A stretch of DNA of 64,000 nt, from the NCBI GenBank assembly GCA_902728285.1, contig CACVBU010000865.1, positions 3,363,008 to 3,427,007 on the forward strand. The letters run 5' to 3'. The notes beneath the pieces are model-generated. The model saw only the letters and a program-made list of their open reading frames with translations, made no database searches and had not been told where the DNA came from. Position 1 is the first letter of the stretch; each line of letters starts with the position of its first letter. This DNA is from Clytia hemisphaerica (Eukaryota; Cnidaria; Hydrozoa; Leptothecata; Clytiidae). This document shows, one piece after another, positions 1 through 10,415 of this stretch. Made by a program: the position numbers and the translations under genes.

Positions 1-125
1 ATTTATTTAGATTTTTTTATGCTTATATAAAAATCGGTAAAAATCATGAGAAAAAGAGAAAGAGGGGAAAAAAGAAGTGTGGTCAATAAATAATGATTAA
101 CAACTAGGTTACCATTAACTACGGT

Positions 126-197
126 GGCGCAGTAGCTTAGAGGTAAAGCGTCTGTCTCGTAAACAGAAGATCGCGAGTTCGATTCTCGTCTGTGCCT
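126..197 (+). tRNA. trnT-CGU: tRNA-Thr (anticodon CGU)
   Basis: The 72-nt cloverleaf folds fully. The acceptor stem GGCGCAG pairs with CTGTGCC (one G-U), followed by an unpaired T at 197. The D stem is GCTT/AAGC. The anticodon stem TCTGT/ACAGA encloses the loop CTCGTAA, which puts CGT at 158-160 as the anticodon, reading ACG (Thr). The T stem GCGAG/CTCGT encloses TTCGATT. The internal promoters are visible: an A box (TAGCTTAGAGGT, 133-144) and a B box around AGTTCGATTCT. There is no intron and CCA is not encoded, as expected for a eukaryotic nuclear tRNA. It looks like a functional gene rather than a SINE head, because all four stems are intact. Confidence 0.93.
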
Positions 198-513
198 GAA
201 AAAATGTTTTCAGATTTCTTGAAGAGTTTTCCTATCCAAGCAGTTTTCACCGGCGATTTTCAGACAGAAGGAAAAATAAAACATTCAATGAACATTCAAA
301 TCGTATAGCGTCGAATTGTCAAATAAGTTAGAAAACTTCGAGTTAGCTAAATTATGATTCAATTTATTGTCAATTTTAATAAAGCCCCGAGTTAAAGATC
401 CGAGTTTAACTCGAAAAAAGATTTTGAGAAATAAAAAACCCCGGTGGGGTACTTAGGCAAATGGAGGGTACGGTATGTGCCGCCCTTAAGGGTACCTTTT
501 TTGGACTTCCAAA

Positions 514-705
514 GTCCCGCTAAGGCTCGGAAAAATCAGAAAATCAAATTTCAGTCCCACTAAGGGTCGGAAAAATAGGAAAATTTCAACTTTTTACCCC
601 CTGAAAGATCGAAATTTGGTCAAAATTGGTCAATTTGTCCCGCTAAGGGTCGCAAAATTCGCAAAATTTTCCTTTGTTTTCTCCTTTTAGTCCCGGTAAG
701 GGTCC
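514..705. repeat. Degenerate repeat of a GTCCCGCTAAGGGTCG motif
   Basis: Four copies of a motif close to GTCCCGCTAAGGGTCG followed by AAAA begin near 514, 554, 637 and 690, at uneven spacing. A similar texture (cgaccc, tttttgcgaccctt, ccacccttagagag) occurs in reverse orientation in the nischarin intron near 30160-30370, suggesting a dispersed repeat family. Not coding. Confidence 0.5.
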
Positions 706-3429
706 AAAATTCGAAAGTCGGGTGGCACCCCCCCGTCAGCTCGCAACCCTAGTACCCCCCCCCCCAGGTAAAAAACGGAAGTTCTGTCATCTGGGCGGGT
801 GCCAAATAAGGGCGGCCGCCGATACGCCATTGAAAATAGGATCTGTTTTAGGTAAAAAGAACAAGCAGAAATTCTTTATAGATGGTATAGACCACAGTAC
901 AGACTGAAGAAATAAAGTCAGAAAAAAAGACAGAAAGGAGGAGGAGAAGTATGCCAGCAACTTGAACTAGCAACCTGTGAGAGAACATATTTCCATAAAC
1001 CAGAAAAGGTATACATTTCTCTTCACGGCGATCTTAGTCTTCTAAAAATCGGATTCAAAATTCCTTGTTTTTATACTGTAGCCAAAAGTTTTTAGATCAG
1101 AAATTGACTGAGAAAAAATGCTTTCTTTTTCTGTTTATCCTTTAGAAATAAAAATACATTCTGTGAATATTTCAAGTCTCTAACACTTTCCTCTTCGGAA
1201 TTATCTTGATTCCGATTTGGAGGGATCTCATCCCCGGCTGGCTGGGATATAAGGTCGTTAAGAACGGGATAGACAGTAATAGATATAACTCGTTCTGTGT
1301 TTTTTCAAGGGAAAATTTGTTGGTTTCAGAAATAAAGAAACCAGTGTAAAAGATTTTGGTCTTCTTCTTTTTCTCTCATTTTCTAAGAACAATATGGAAC
1401 AACAGATATTCATGGAAATATGTACGATTTTAATAGAATCTTCTATCGTTAGAAGTTGTTCTTGGTTTTAAGAACCACTAAAGATAATTATAATATACTA
1501 CTCTTCATACAAAAATTACGGGAAACGCATATTTGGACTTTTTACCCTATGCTGCACGCAAGCACCAAAGCTAAAGTCCTGCAAAAGCGGGACAAAAATC
1601 AGTTTTTTGAAGTTTGTTTTTTGAAGTTTTTTTTTTATTTTTCCTTTTTATTGCAAAAGTTCTAGAAATGAAAATAAAAGGATAATGATAATTGATACTA
1701 TTCACTGATGATCCGCGGCACTATCGTAAAAAAGCTAGAATTGCTTCGCACATTCTTCGCTTTGAGAAAATGATTGACAGATTGAAGTTTTTCACCCGCA
1801 CTGCCCACAGGAGCTGGCAGGCTTTCTGCAAGTGTTCTCGGCTCAATCCTCGGACTGCACTAAAAATGGTAGACTGAGCTGTGATAGATCATTTTGATGG
1901 AAGTTGTTGGAATGTTTACATTGCTCTTGACAGAAAATTGTTTGTTTTATTGTCAATGATGCCAGTCAGGGCCTCCTTGGTCTTTTATAACATTAGTTCG
2001 GATAGAATAAAAACATACCTGATCAACACAACCAAACCTTCTGTCTTGCGTTTACTCTTTCCTTCCCAACAACTTTCGTTTTTGCTTATGTAGGTTTTAA
2101 AATCCACAAGTAATGAACCTCCTTAGCTTTATCTGAATAAATCTGGTTGAAAACCTTCTGTCGGGTTTCATTCCGTACGTTTTTTATCCACGTGGTGAAC
2201 CAGTTTCCCGATTTCCCGATAATTAAAAATTGGAACTTTCCCATGGGCGCGATAGGGCGTACCGCCTTCGCGAAATATTTTTTGTGAAAATTTACCATAT
2301 TCTAACGCTAATATAGTCTAGATAGGAAACAAATATTAAATTTGATTCTTTTATTGTTCGTATTTCTAAATTTCACAATATGTCGATAAAAAGAACTATT
2401 TACAAATTATTTTCTTTAACGGGCGTTGAATCGACATTGGACATATTTAATGATGTCATAATCAATGCCGTGCATATTTTGTCAGCGCTGTGCATATTTT
2501 GTCAACATCCTTTTCATTGGATAAATACCACTAAAATATACAAGATATATAAGTAAACATAAATTTATCACCCGCAACCACGGCTTAGCTAAGCGCACCT
2601 CTCTTATTCATTATCTAAGAATTGAAGCAAGCAAAGATTACCGTGCAGGCTGATAGCGGACAAAGGTTATTTGAAGATGTATTCAGTTATAATCCAAGGT
2701 AGAACAAACTAAACATAGAAAGGGGGTATTTTTTAGTGCTCTATACGATGATTGGTATTTTTTTTGAATTCTATGTTTACATTTTTCTACCCAGCCCTGT
2801 TGCTATGTACACGTGCCCTGTTGCTAAGACCTTTGCTTGAAATCGAAAGCGAAACCAAAATAATTTAGCGCACACTGCTGTTTGTGTAATATCAATAAAG
2901 TGAAATGAGGTCCTGACTGGACAGTGCGGTTTTTAATTATGTTAGATCTGACAAATTGATGTTTGTAAGTGCACTTTATAGTTTTGATTCTCATTGAAGA
3001 ATCGTATTCTGGTTTTCATGTTATTAGATGCTGTTTTAGAGCTTTAGAGCTAGCCTGATAGAGGGATCTCTCGAAAACCAAAGTGCCCAATAACTGGTGA
3101 ACAGTTTGATTATTAAAAAACTTTTTCCTTACTTTTACATTGTTAAGGAGACTTCATATCCCAAATTTCATCTCCTTATGAGCACTACTTAAGGAGATAC
3201 AAAGGAAATTAGAAAAAATAATCCCGATTTTACAAAAGTCCCAATGAAAGATCACTGTGCTTGAGATACTTTTTGTTTTAGGTATGTATCCTTTGTTTTA
3301 TTCTTCCAGCACCAAAACCTCAAATTTTTAGCCTGAGTGTGTAGCATTTATTGCATTGGTTAGCGGCACAAAGAAAGGAAAGGAGAAGAGGGAGGCTGGG
3401 TGCTGGGGGTGGGGAGTGTACCCTACCTA

Positions 3430-3657
3430 CCGTGAAGTCGGGTAACTTGCATCAGTGGAGGGAAACATGCATAGCCATCAAATGACTGACCAATCAAAGC
3501 AGCAAAATTTCAAAACAAATGAACTACGCAGCTCGCTCGCAGCTCTACTCTACCATTTTTGTTTTGATTTAAGTTTGTATTTTGATGACCAGACAGGTCA
3601 TTCATTTGAGAGCTATGTATGTTTGACTGCACTGATGCAAGTTACCCGATCTCACGG
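3430..3657. mobile_element. Palindromic MITE flanked by TA (CCGTGA...TCACGG)
   Basis: The two ends are inverted copies: CCGTGAAGTCGGGTAACTTG at the left, and its near-reverse-complement (AAGTTACCCGATCTCACGG) at the right. The pairing continues inward more weakly (ATGCATAGC/GCTATGTAT), so most of the 228 bp is a large hairpin. A TA dinucleotide flanks each side (3428-3429, 3658-3659), as produced by Tc1/mariner-type insertion. There is no coding capacity, so it is a non-autonomous element. Confidence 0.75.
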
Positions 3658-3676
3658 TACCTATAACAATCCAATA

Positions 3677-3851
3677 CCGTAAGTTGGTCTAATATCGACA
3701 TCCCTTGTCTAATTCCCCCGACACTCTTCTTTAGACATTAGAGACAGGAATAATATGAAAGCTTGAATCACTGATTGAAAAAGGATTATTCCTCTGTGAC
3801 CACTAAGCCAAGAAAAACAGCTGATAAAAAGGGTGTCGGAATTAGATTCGC
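3677..3851. mobile_element. Right-truncated copy of the CCGTAAGTTGGTC MITE
   Basis: The left end CCGTAAGTTGGTCTAAT matches the end of the complete element at 7798-8012, and the body runs parallel to it as far as the ...GGGTGTCGGAATTAGA segment. The matching right terminal repeat is missing. It lies only about 20 bp beyond the MITE at 3430-3657. Confidence 0.6.
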
Positions 3852-3956
3852 CACATTTGTTTGCATAGGGTAAAATGGCGAAATGCGAAATTGATTTAGG
3901 CAAATTTTTTTTGAAAAATGACCCTACAAGATTTGACTATATCTTTTTATTCCATA

Positions 3957-4355
3957 AGGCGGCAATCACAAATATCTTCATTTCGTGTCCGTATTGGGTC
4001 TAAAAAATGAGTCGGCCGGTCAGTCGTAAAAATTTTCAGGTTTTCTTACCTCCATCATCCATTTTTGGAATGTATTCTTGAAGGAAACTGCCAGCCAGCC
4101 AGCAGGCAAAACAACCACGTGTTATGGGTGGTTTCAAATTATGACCTTTGAACACTGTGATCTCAGACCCAAAATGGTCAAAAGTCAAAATGCCACGAAT
4201 GCCCTAGAAATCGCTCGCAAAAAATCGGTATTAATAAAATTTCCGTCATCGACAGAAAAAGTTCGACATATTTACCGACTCACCGACTCAATTTTTACTC
4301 AATTTTCGAGAGTCGGTCGGGCGACGCAAAACGAAGATATTTGTGATTGCCGCCT
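3957..4355. mobile_element. Inverted-repeat element with AGGCGGCAATC ends
   Basis: The left end AGGCGGCAATCACAAATATC is repeated as an exact reverse complement at the right end (ATATTTGTGATTGCCGCCT). Inside are matching GAGTCGG/GGTCGGTCGG segments. The same end type and GGTCGG core recur at 8693-8995, so this is a family. No transposase frame is present. Confidence 0.7.
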
Positions 4356-4572
4356 AAAGCAATTACTTTCAAATAAAAAATATATTGAAAATGAATGGGA
4401 ATTATGTGGAATGGGATTAAGCTTTTTAGAAGTCCAAACATGAACTGCATAGCTTTTATCAAAAAATAGCACTTCTAAGGCTCAGAAACCAACTTTTTCC
4501 AATTTCCATCGAGTTACAGGAATCTGTTCCTTTTTTGTTTCGCCTCACTCATGTCAAGGCGGCATGGGACAG

Positions 4573-4877
4573 CAGAGGTGCCAACTCTCACGCATTGGAC
4601 GTGAGACTCATGCATCCTGACACTGTCTCGCGCAATTTTTTAAAAGTTTGATTTCTCACGCATTTTTTAGATTTGAAAAAATTTCCTTGTTTTTCTGATT
4701 TAAAAAAAAAAAGTTTCCCAGATTTTCTGATTTTCAGAAAAAAAATTCCCTGAGTTTCCGATTTTCTGAAAAAGTTTCCCTGATTTTCAGATTTTTCGAA
4801 ATTTGTTTTTCAGATTTCCGAATTTTGGAAAAAAATTTTATCTCACGCAAAATGAACATCTAAAGTTGGCAGGTCTG
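4573..4877. mobile_element. hAT-like non-autonomous element (CAGAGGTGCCAACT ends)
   Basis: The left end CAGAGGTGCCAACT and the right end AGTTGGCAGGTCTG are imperfect terminal inverted repeats (12 of 14). TCTCACGCA occurs near both ends. The flanks GGGACAG and GGGACGG look like a degraded target duplication of about 7-8 bp, which would suit hAT elements. The interior is a degenerate TTTCTGATTTTC array. Non-coding. Confidence 0.5.
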
Positions 4878-6688
4878 GGGACGGAGGGTAACAGAATTAA
4901 AAAGTTTGTAAGTAAAATCTTATTTTATCACCCAAAAAAGTGCCTTTTTTGGCCATATACTTTCAACTGCTCTAACTTGGGATGATTGGTCGAAGCATGG
5001 GACTGTGTTGATATCTGACCTGTATTTTCACTTACTGTTAAATCTCTTTGACAACAAATTTGTTTTGATAACTCCACCAAATTTTGCTACCCAGAATCGG
5101 AGAAACTCAACCTTTTTAGCCTGAAATTGAAACATTGAGCAATCTTGCTGAGGTTATTTTGTCTTTTTATGTTGAATGTTAGTACAAGACACCATTAGAA
5201 ACCATTTTGACCATTCATGGCCTTAAAATGGGCTGAAATGGGCAAAAAATGCCATTTTTACTCATTTTTTGCTTTAGTGAGAATCAAAGACCCAAAAAAT
5301 CAAAGACCTCCTGGGAATGCTGGATTTTTTATCTACGAGGTTACCACACTTTGAATTTTTTGACTTTGCCATTTGACAATCTACCCTACGGCCTTGAAGC
5401 TAAGTAAATTCTACAAATTTTAAACTAGGTATCAATCTAAATAAATGTTTCCCCATAAGATATTAACACCACATAAACAAAGTTTTTTTTTGCATTTTTT
5501 GATAATGTCACTTTTTTAGCATATTTTTCACTTCAAATGCAAAAAAATGTGGGAGATCAGAACTTAATTTAAAAATTCTTGTTTGGAAGTATAGAGTGCT
5601 ACCTAAGTCCAGATCCTTCTTTACTACCCAATTCTAAAAGGGTCTAAATCCATTTTAGCGACAATTTTTCGTTTTCCTGAATTTCCGGTTTGCTGACTTT
5701 TTTTCAACATTCCCCATCCAATTCCCTGACCCTTCTTTAGATCACTGATTGAAAAAGGTTTTTGTTGGTTTTTGCAACAAGGAAATTCAAGAACAATAAA
5801 ATAAAAATTGAAGGATTTAAACAAGCATTGTCAAGCTGAGATTTTTGCGTTATAATAACAAAAAATCTATTGTTACATAACAATAGAAATTTAAGGGTTC
5901 TCTTCATCACTATTTTCAAATTATTCATGTTTGCAAATCAAGATAAGGGTTATTTAAATCAAGTTTCAAATTCCAAAACTATTACATAAATAAAGTTAAA
6001 AACAATCAATTACAACAAGCTTGTGGTGGAAAATACCTTTCAAAACTTAACAGTACAGGTTGACTGCTGCAGTTCTGGTAATAAGTTTGCATGGGAAATA
6101 TTTATTGGTGCACATCACTCGAGTTAGATACCAATACCCTATGACATTTTCTTGAGGTTTCTGGGTGGAGTGTAAACTACTTTCTCAAAAATGACACTTT
6201 TTCAAATAAGAATATTCTCAAATTTTCTTCATAACCTTTTAACATGTGAAGCAAATTCATAGTATGATAGCTCAAAATTTTAGTTAGCCTTTCCTCTTTC
6301 TAAAGGCAATCAAAAAGCTCAGATTATAATAATATTTTTAGTTTTCTCACAATCTTAATTCAAACTTGTACTCTTTTTTTTTTGAAACACCCAGTAAGTA
6401 CATTTTAGAATTAAAAAAAAATATTTGAAAGCTTTGAAATTCAAAATCTCTGATTTGAAATTTTACATATATGTATCAGGTTTGTTTACTCAATGTCAAT
6501 CTTTTTCTGAGGTAAAGAAATATTTATGTTACTCAGTAAACAAGAATGATTTTTATCCTATAAAGAAATATTTTAATCCCTATTTACTCATGTGATATAA
6601 TGATAAACATAAAATCTGTATGTTGAAAATAGAATAACATATTTCTAAGTCAGTATGATGATTTCTTAAACCTAATATATCTCTCACT

Positions 6689-9600
6689 ATGTTATTATTG
6701 AAGTTTTTAAATTTGCTGATTATACTTCCGTGTTTTGAGCAGCAGTTATTGTTTGTTGTTCGCCAAAGCCATGATCGCTTTACCGTCCATAACAAAACAT
6801 GTGACTTTTTTGGTGGTGCCAGTGTTGGTGAACAGTGTCTATGCAAAGAAGGAATGACCACAATGTCTTCAAGGATGGGAGGTGGACCTGCTAAATGTTA
6901 TGGCATGGTTCAAACAGGTGTGATTTTTTTCTCTAATTTTATACTAACTATTTTGGTGAATTTGTTACTTATCAAAATTCTTTAAGATATCTAGTCTCGG
7001 GAAATTGAACATTTGCTTTTGTATAATTTTTATAGGTTGCACTTTAGATTTCTCAAGGAATCTTGTAGATGATAGTGATCTCACAACCACTCTGACAAGA
7101 TGCAGTTCATGTAATAAATTATTTGGAGTTCATTTGTGGAATGCTAAGGTCAACCAAGACGGCAGTTATACAGGGGAATGGATTGATATATCTCTTAGAG
7201 CAAATGAAAGGATTAGCTACAGAAAGCCCCGTTTAGTAAGTTATTGAGAAGTCTTAAATATTAATTTAGGGTTTGGATTATTTTATTTAAGAACATGATA
7301 TCTTATCATGAGTAATAATGGTCAGATAATATATTTTTTTGATTCAATATTTTGTCTATATTAAATACTATTATTTAGAAAGTTTTTTTCTTTTTTTTCT
7401 TTAATCACAAAATTTTTTTATGTCATATTACATTATTACCTTTCAGGATTTATCAAATCTTTTTGGTAACAGATGGAATGGACAATTGATAAAACTTACT
7501 TTCAACGGAAATTCATGTGGTTATATAAAAAAGAACGGAAACACCCAATGTAATTGCCCATTTATTTTCATCATTTCTCATGTATCAACCGCCGGAGGCG
7601 GGTTTTTCCACATTGGTCTTCTAATCTCGTTTTGGTTGGGCTCACTACTTTGACGACCATTATTCTTTGATTTCGCTCGATCAATTTAGTACTCATAATC
7701 GAGTCTTATCTATTTAAAATGGTAGCGTTGCTATGATCAATTTTTTGCCGGCGGTCGTTTCAGTGTGATTTCCTCTGTTAGGGTTCACTGTGACCTACCG
7801 TAACTTGGTCTAATGTTGACATCCCTCCTCTAAATTCGACACCCTTTTCTAGAGCTGAAAAATTAAGGAAAGGTCGAAATTATTTTATTTGCTTAGTGGT
7901 AAGGGAGGATAAATCTTTTTTCAATCACCGATTCCGAATTTCGTATTATTCTTATCTCTAAAAAAGGGTGTCGAAATTAGAAGAAGAATGTCGAGATTAG
8001 ACCAACTTACGGTAGTTTAGACAACTGTTTTGATTCCAAACACAAAATTTTAAAGTCAAGTTTAGTTTTTATTCTCATTATGTTCTCCATTTAATAATAT
8101 CTGAATTTCATAGCTAAGAATGTCACATAATTTCCCAAAGCAAATCTAACTCTTTTGATTTACGTATTTCCAGATCCATTTGAAAGTCAGTTTGTTGATT
8201 TTCTTTTTGCCACGCAACCAACTACTATCGCTACCTCTCATAAACCAACAACCAAAGCTTTTTCAACAATCACTACTCAAAAGCTGACAACTCTAACTAC
8301 TAAAAAATCAACAAGTGTCACAAGTCAAAAATCTACAACATCAACTACGACCACATCAACAAAGACAACCCTACTAAAATCTACCACATCAAAATCTACA
8401 CCCACCACAAAAATCATAACTGAACTAAAAACAACATATCAGCCAGAGAGCACAAGTCCTCGCATAACAAAAACTTCACCACCTTATGTTGCAGCCTCTA
8501 CAACATGCAAAGACAGTATCCCTGAATGGATCATCGTGTTTATATTACTGCTAGTCCTTATTGTTATTATTCTCTCAATTCTGGTGTGCTGGCTCTCCAA
8601 AGGAAGGTATGGTGATAATCATTCATTTTTTCTTCATTTTTGTTTCGGTCAAGTTCTTCTGTCTCATGTAGATTTCTCTTTAACTATGTATAGGCGGCCA
8701 TCAAAAAAATGCTATGTTCGCGTTGCAACAGGTGTTAAAAATGCATGCGGCCGGTCGGTCGGTCGGTCGGAAAATTCCCGGGTTTTTGAAAATTGCGCCA
8801 GTAATTTGGAGACGGGTGGTGACGTGAACAAAACAATTTTTTGATGGCTGTCAGAGCGATTGAGAAAAAAGCTATACTTTAAAAGAATAAATATGCTTTT
8901 CCCAGATTTTTTTTCCGCATCTCCGCACCGGAAAAACAGCGGAAAATATGATGCGGGCGGGTGACGCGAATAGAACAATTTTTCGATTGGCCGCCATAAA
9001 ATAGGCTTCCCCCTTCTAAATGAGCCAGAAAACTTTGCTTTGACTGCCTATTAGCTATAGTACATAAGCACTTTGATACCTACATTATTTGATACCTACA
9101 TTATTTGATATGACGTCTTTTTTCTTTCTTTTTAATAGGACTTTCAATGAAGTTGGTAAGTCAGTTTCAATACCATTTTGCATTCTCTCCCTATACATTC
9201 ATAAAAGTAATACATTTTTTGGATATGGTAAAATCTTATCAATAAATTGTTGTGTTGTATTATGGTTTTTAGAACTTGCTTATTTTTCGTAAATTATTTT
9301 GTGTGAAATAATTTACAAAATGTAAACTATTATGATCGAAGCAGCCAGATTATTTCTACTAATTGGTCTCATGTTTTTGCATCTCAAATATTTCATTTGA
9401 TATCTTTTTCCTCACAGTCAACTATATTCTTTGCGACAAAGATGCACCAGAACCCCAACGACCACCATCCACCAAATTAAATAAAAAGAGAAACTCAAAT
9501 TTCTCACTGAAAAAGCTGAACTCTTTCAAATCGCCAACAAAGGAAGATGAGATTTACATACTACCACAGCCTGGCTCCACTGAGCCTCAAACACTGCAAG

Positions 9601-9896
9601 AAAATTACTATGCAGTTTACGCAGCCAGTAATCCAAATTCAACCACAGATGACGAATACTGTCAACCCATACATACACCCAAAGCTAAAGACGACAGATA
9701 TGCCTATCCAATGAAAAACAAAGCTAATACTTCTATCAAATATGCAGTGCCAGAAATTGAGAATCCTGATTACGCAGTATTAGAGAAACCATCTTCTGCA
9801 CCCAAGGATGATGATTATGCTATACTAGAAAAAGCTTCACCCTCTGAGACGATGTATACAGCACTTGGTGCTTTCCAAGAGAACTATTATGGTTAA
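6689..9896 (+). CDS. Single-pass receptor-like protein with Thr/Ser-rich stalk and ITAM-like tail
   Basis: Six exons join by phase into 486 codons: 6689-6917, 7036-7235, 7447-7549, 8174-8606, 9139-9155, 9418-9896; all introns are GT-AG. The ATG at 6689 opens a good signal peptide (MLLLKFLNLLIILPC). The ectodomain (about 20-180) has CLC, CSSC and further Cys, with an NKT sequon; I do not recognise its family. Residues about 190-285 are Thr/Ser/Lys-rich, as in an O-glycosylated stalk. Residues 296-318 form one membrane helix (WIIVFILLLVLIVIILSILV), followed by a cytoplasmic stop of basic residues. The tail has about a dozen Tyr, including Y446 (YAVL), Y461 (YAIL) and Y474 (YTAL), spaced 11 and 9 residues apart as in ITAMs. 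By analogy it could recruit SH2 kinases when phosphorylated; ligand unknown. The fifth exon is only 17 nt. Exon structure is well supported; function is inference. Confidence 0.85.
7798..8012. mobile_element. Complete palindromic MITE in intron 3 of the receptor gene, TA-flanked
   Basis: The ends CCGTAACTTGGTCTAATGTT and, reversed, CCGTAAGTTGGTCTAATCTC form terminal inverted repeats of about 25 bp, with TA on both sides (7796-7797 and 8013-8014). The core carries matching CGACACCC/GGGTGTCGAAATTAGA segments. Length is 215 bp with no coding capacity. It shares its first four bases (CCGT) and TA target with the 3430-3657 element, but the rest differs. Confidence 0.75.
8693..8995. mobile_element. 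Inverted-repeat element with GGCGGCC ends and a (GGTC)n core
   Basis: Left GGCGGCCATCAAAAAAATGC and right (reversed) GGCGGCCAATCGAAAAATTG are imperfect terminal repeats in intron 4 of the receptor gene. The centre holds a GGTCGGTCGGTCGGTCGG microsatellite (about 8752-8769). An ATA triplet flanks both ends, a possible 3-bp target duplication. Same family as 3957-4355. Confidence 0.65.
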
Positions 9897-10415
9897 ATCT
9901 GCTTGCAAATCCTAATTTTTAACCATAAAAGCATATTGAGGTGTCATGAGAAAGCTTCTCTTTATGTTCTTGATTGGTATAATCGTTTTTCACTTTCCGC
10001 TGTTCTCCACTGATTTGACCCCTCCATTTCAAAAGCCCATACACCAATAATCATAAAAAATCAACTGATCCGGTCACTTCTTCTATTCTTATTTATTTAT
10101 GTAATTTGACATCATGAAATTGTAAATTTTAAATTTGATATGAATTTGTACAATGAAATATTGTAATAAATCGACTAAAAAACTTGTTATTGTGTTTAAT
10201 TTATTTGTGAAGTTTGGTGAAATATTAGCCAATATCTTTGTCTTTTAGGGTTTAATTGTTGAAATAATTGGACTTCGTATGTAGCAAACACTCTGTTCTT
10301 ATAATCAGTTTTTATTTCTTTATAGTGAATCACTTCAAAATCCTCCTTGCAGTGCAGTATGAATACGATGTTAGATTGAAAAGAACCATCGCCAGCTTAT
10401 GACACTGTGACTAAA
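9897..10415 (+). promoter_or_regulatory. Receptor 3' UTR with poly(A) signal; nischarin 5' leader with a mini-uORF
   Basis: After the receptor stop codon the sequence is AT-rich; a canonical AATAAA at 10165-10170 is the likely poly(A) signal. The nischarin start follows about 245 bp later. In its leader an upstream ATG (10399) opens ATG-ACA-CTG-TGA, a three-codon frame ending 7 bp before the main ATG at 10416, which could dampen initiation. No TATA box is obvious. Confidence 0.5.

Larger units (their letters stand above)
198..6688. other. Repeat-rich intergenic stretch, no gene recognised
   Basis: About 6.5 kb between the tRNA gene and the first protein gene. Open frames here are short, lack plausible splice partners and show no family resemblance. 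What can be recognised is listed separately: degenerate GTCCC-TAAGGGTCG units near 514-700, palindromic elements at 3430-3657, 3677-3851, 3957-4355 and 4573-4877. A run of 13 C lies near 754-766. I see nothing I can name in 900-3400 or 4900-6680 apart from AT-rich sequence. Confidence 0.6.

Noticed and set aside
674..907. Plus-strand frame of 77 codons near the tRNA
   Set aside because: Composed of repeat and homopolymer sequence with no start context, splice sites or similarity.
4078..4443. Plus-strand frame of 121 codons
   Set aside because: Largely inside the AGGCGGCAATC inverted-repeat element and without family resemblance.
8155..8844. Reading the stalk and membrane exon straight on into the following intron
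   Set aside because: A consensus donor at 8607 and phase-correct downstream exons fit better; the read-through part is the GGCGGCC transposable element.
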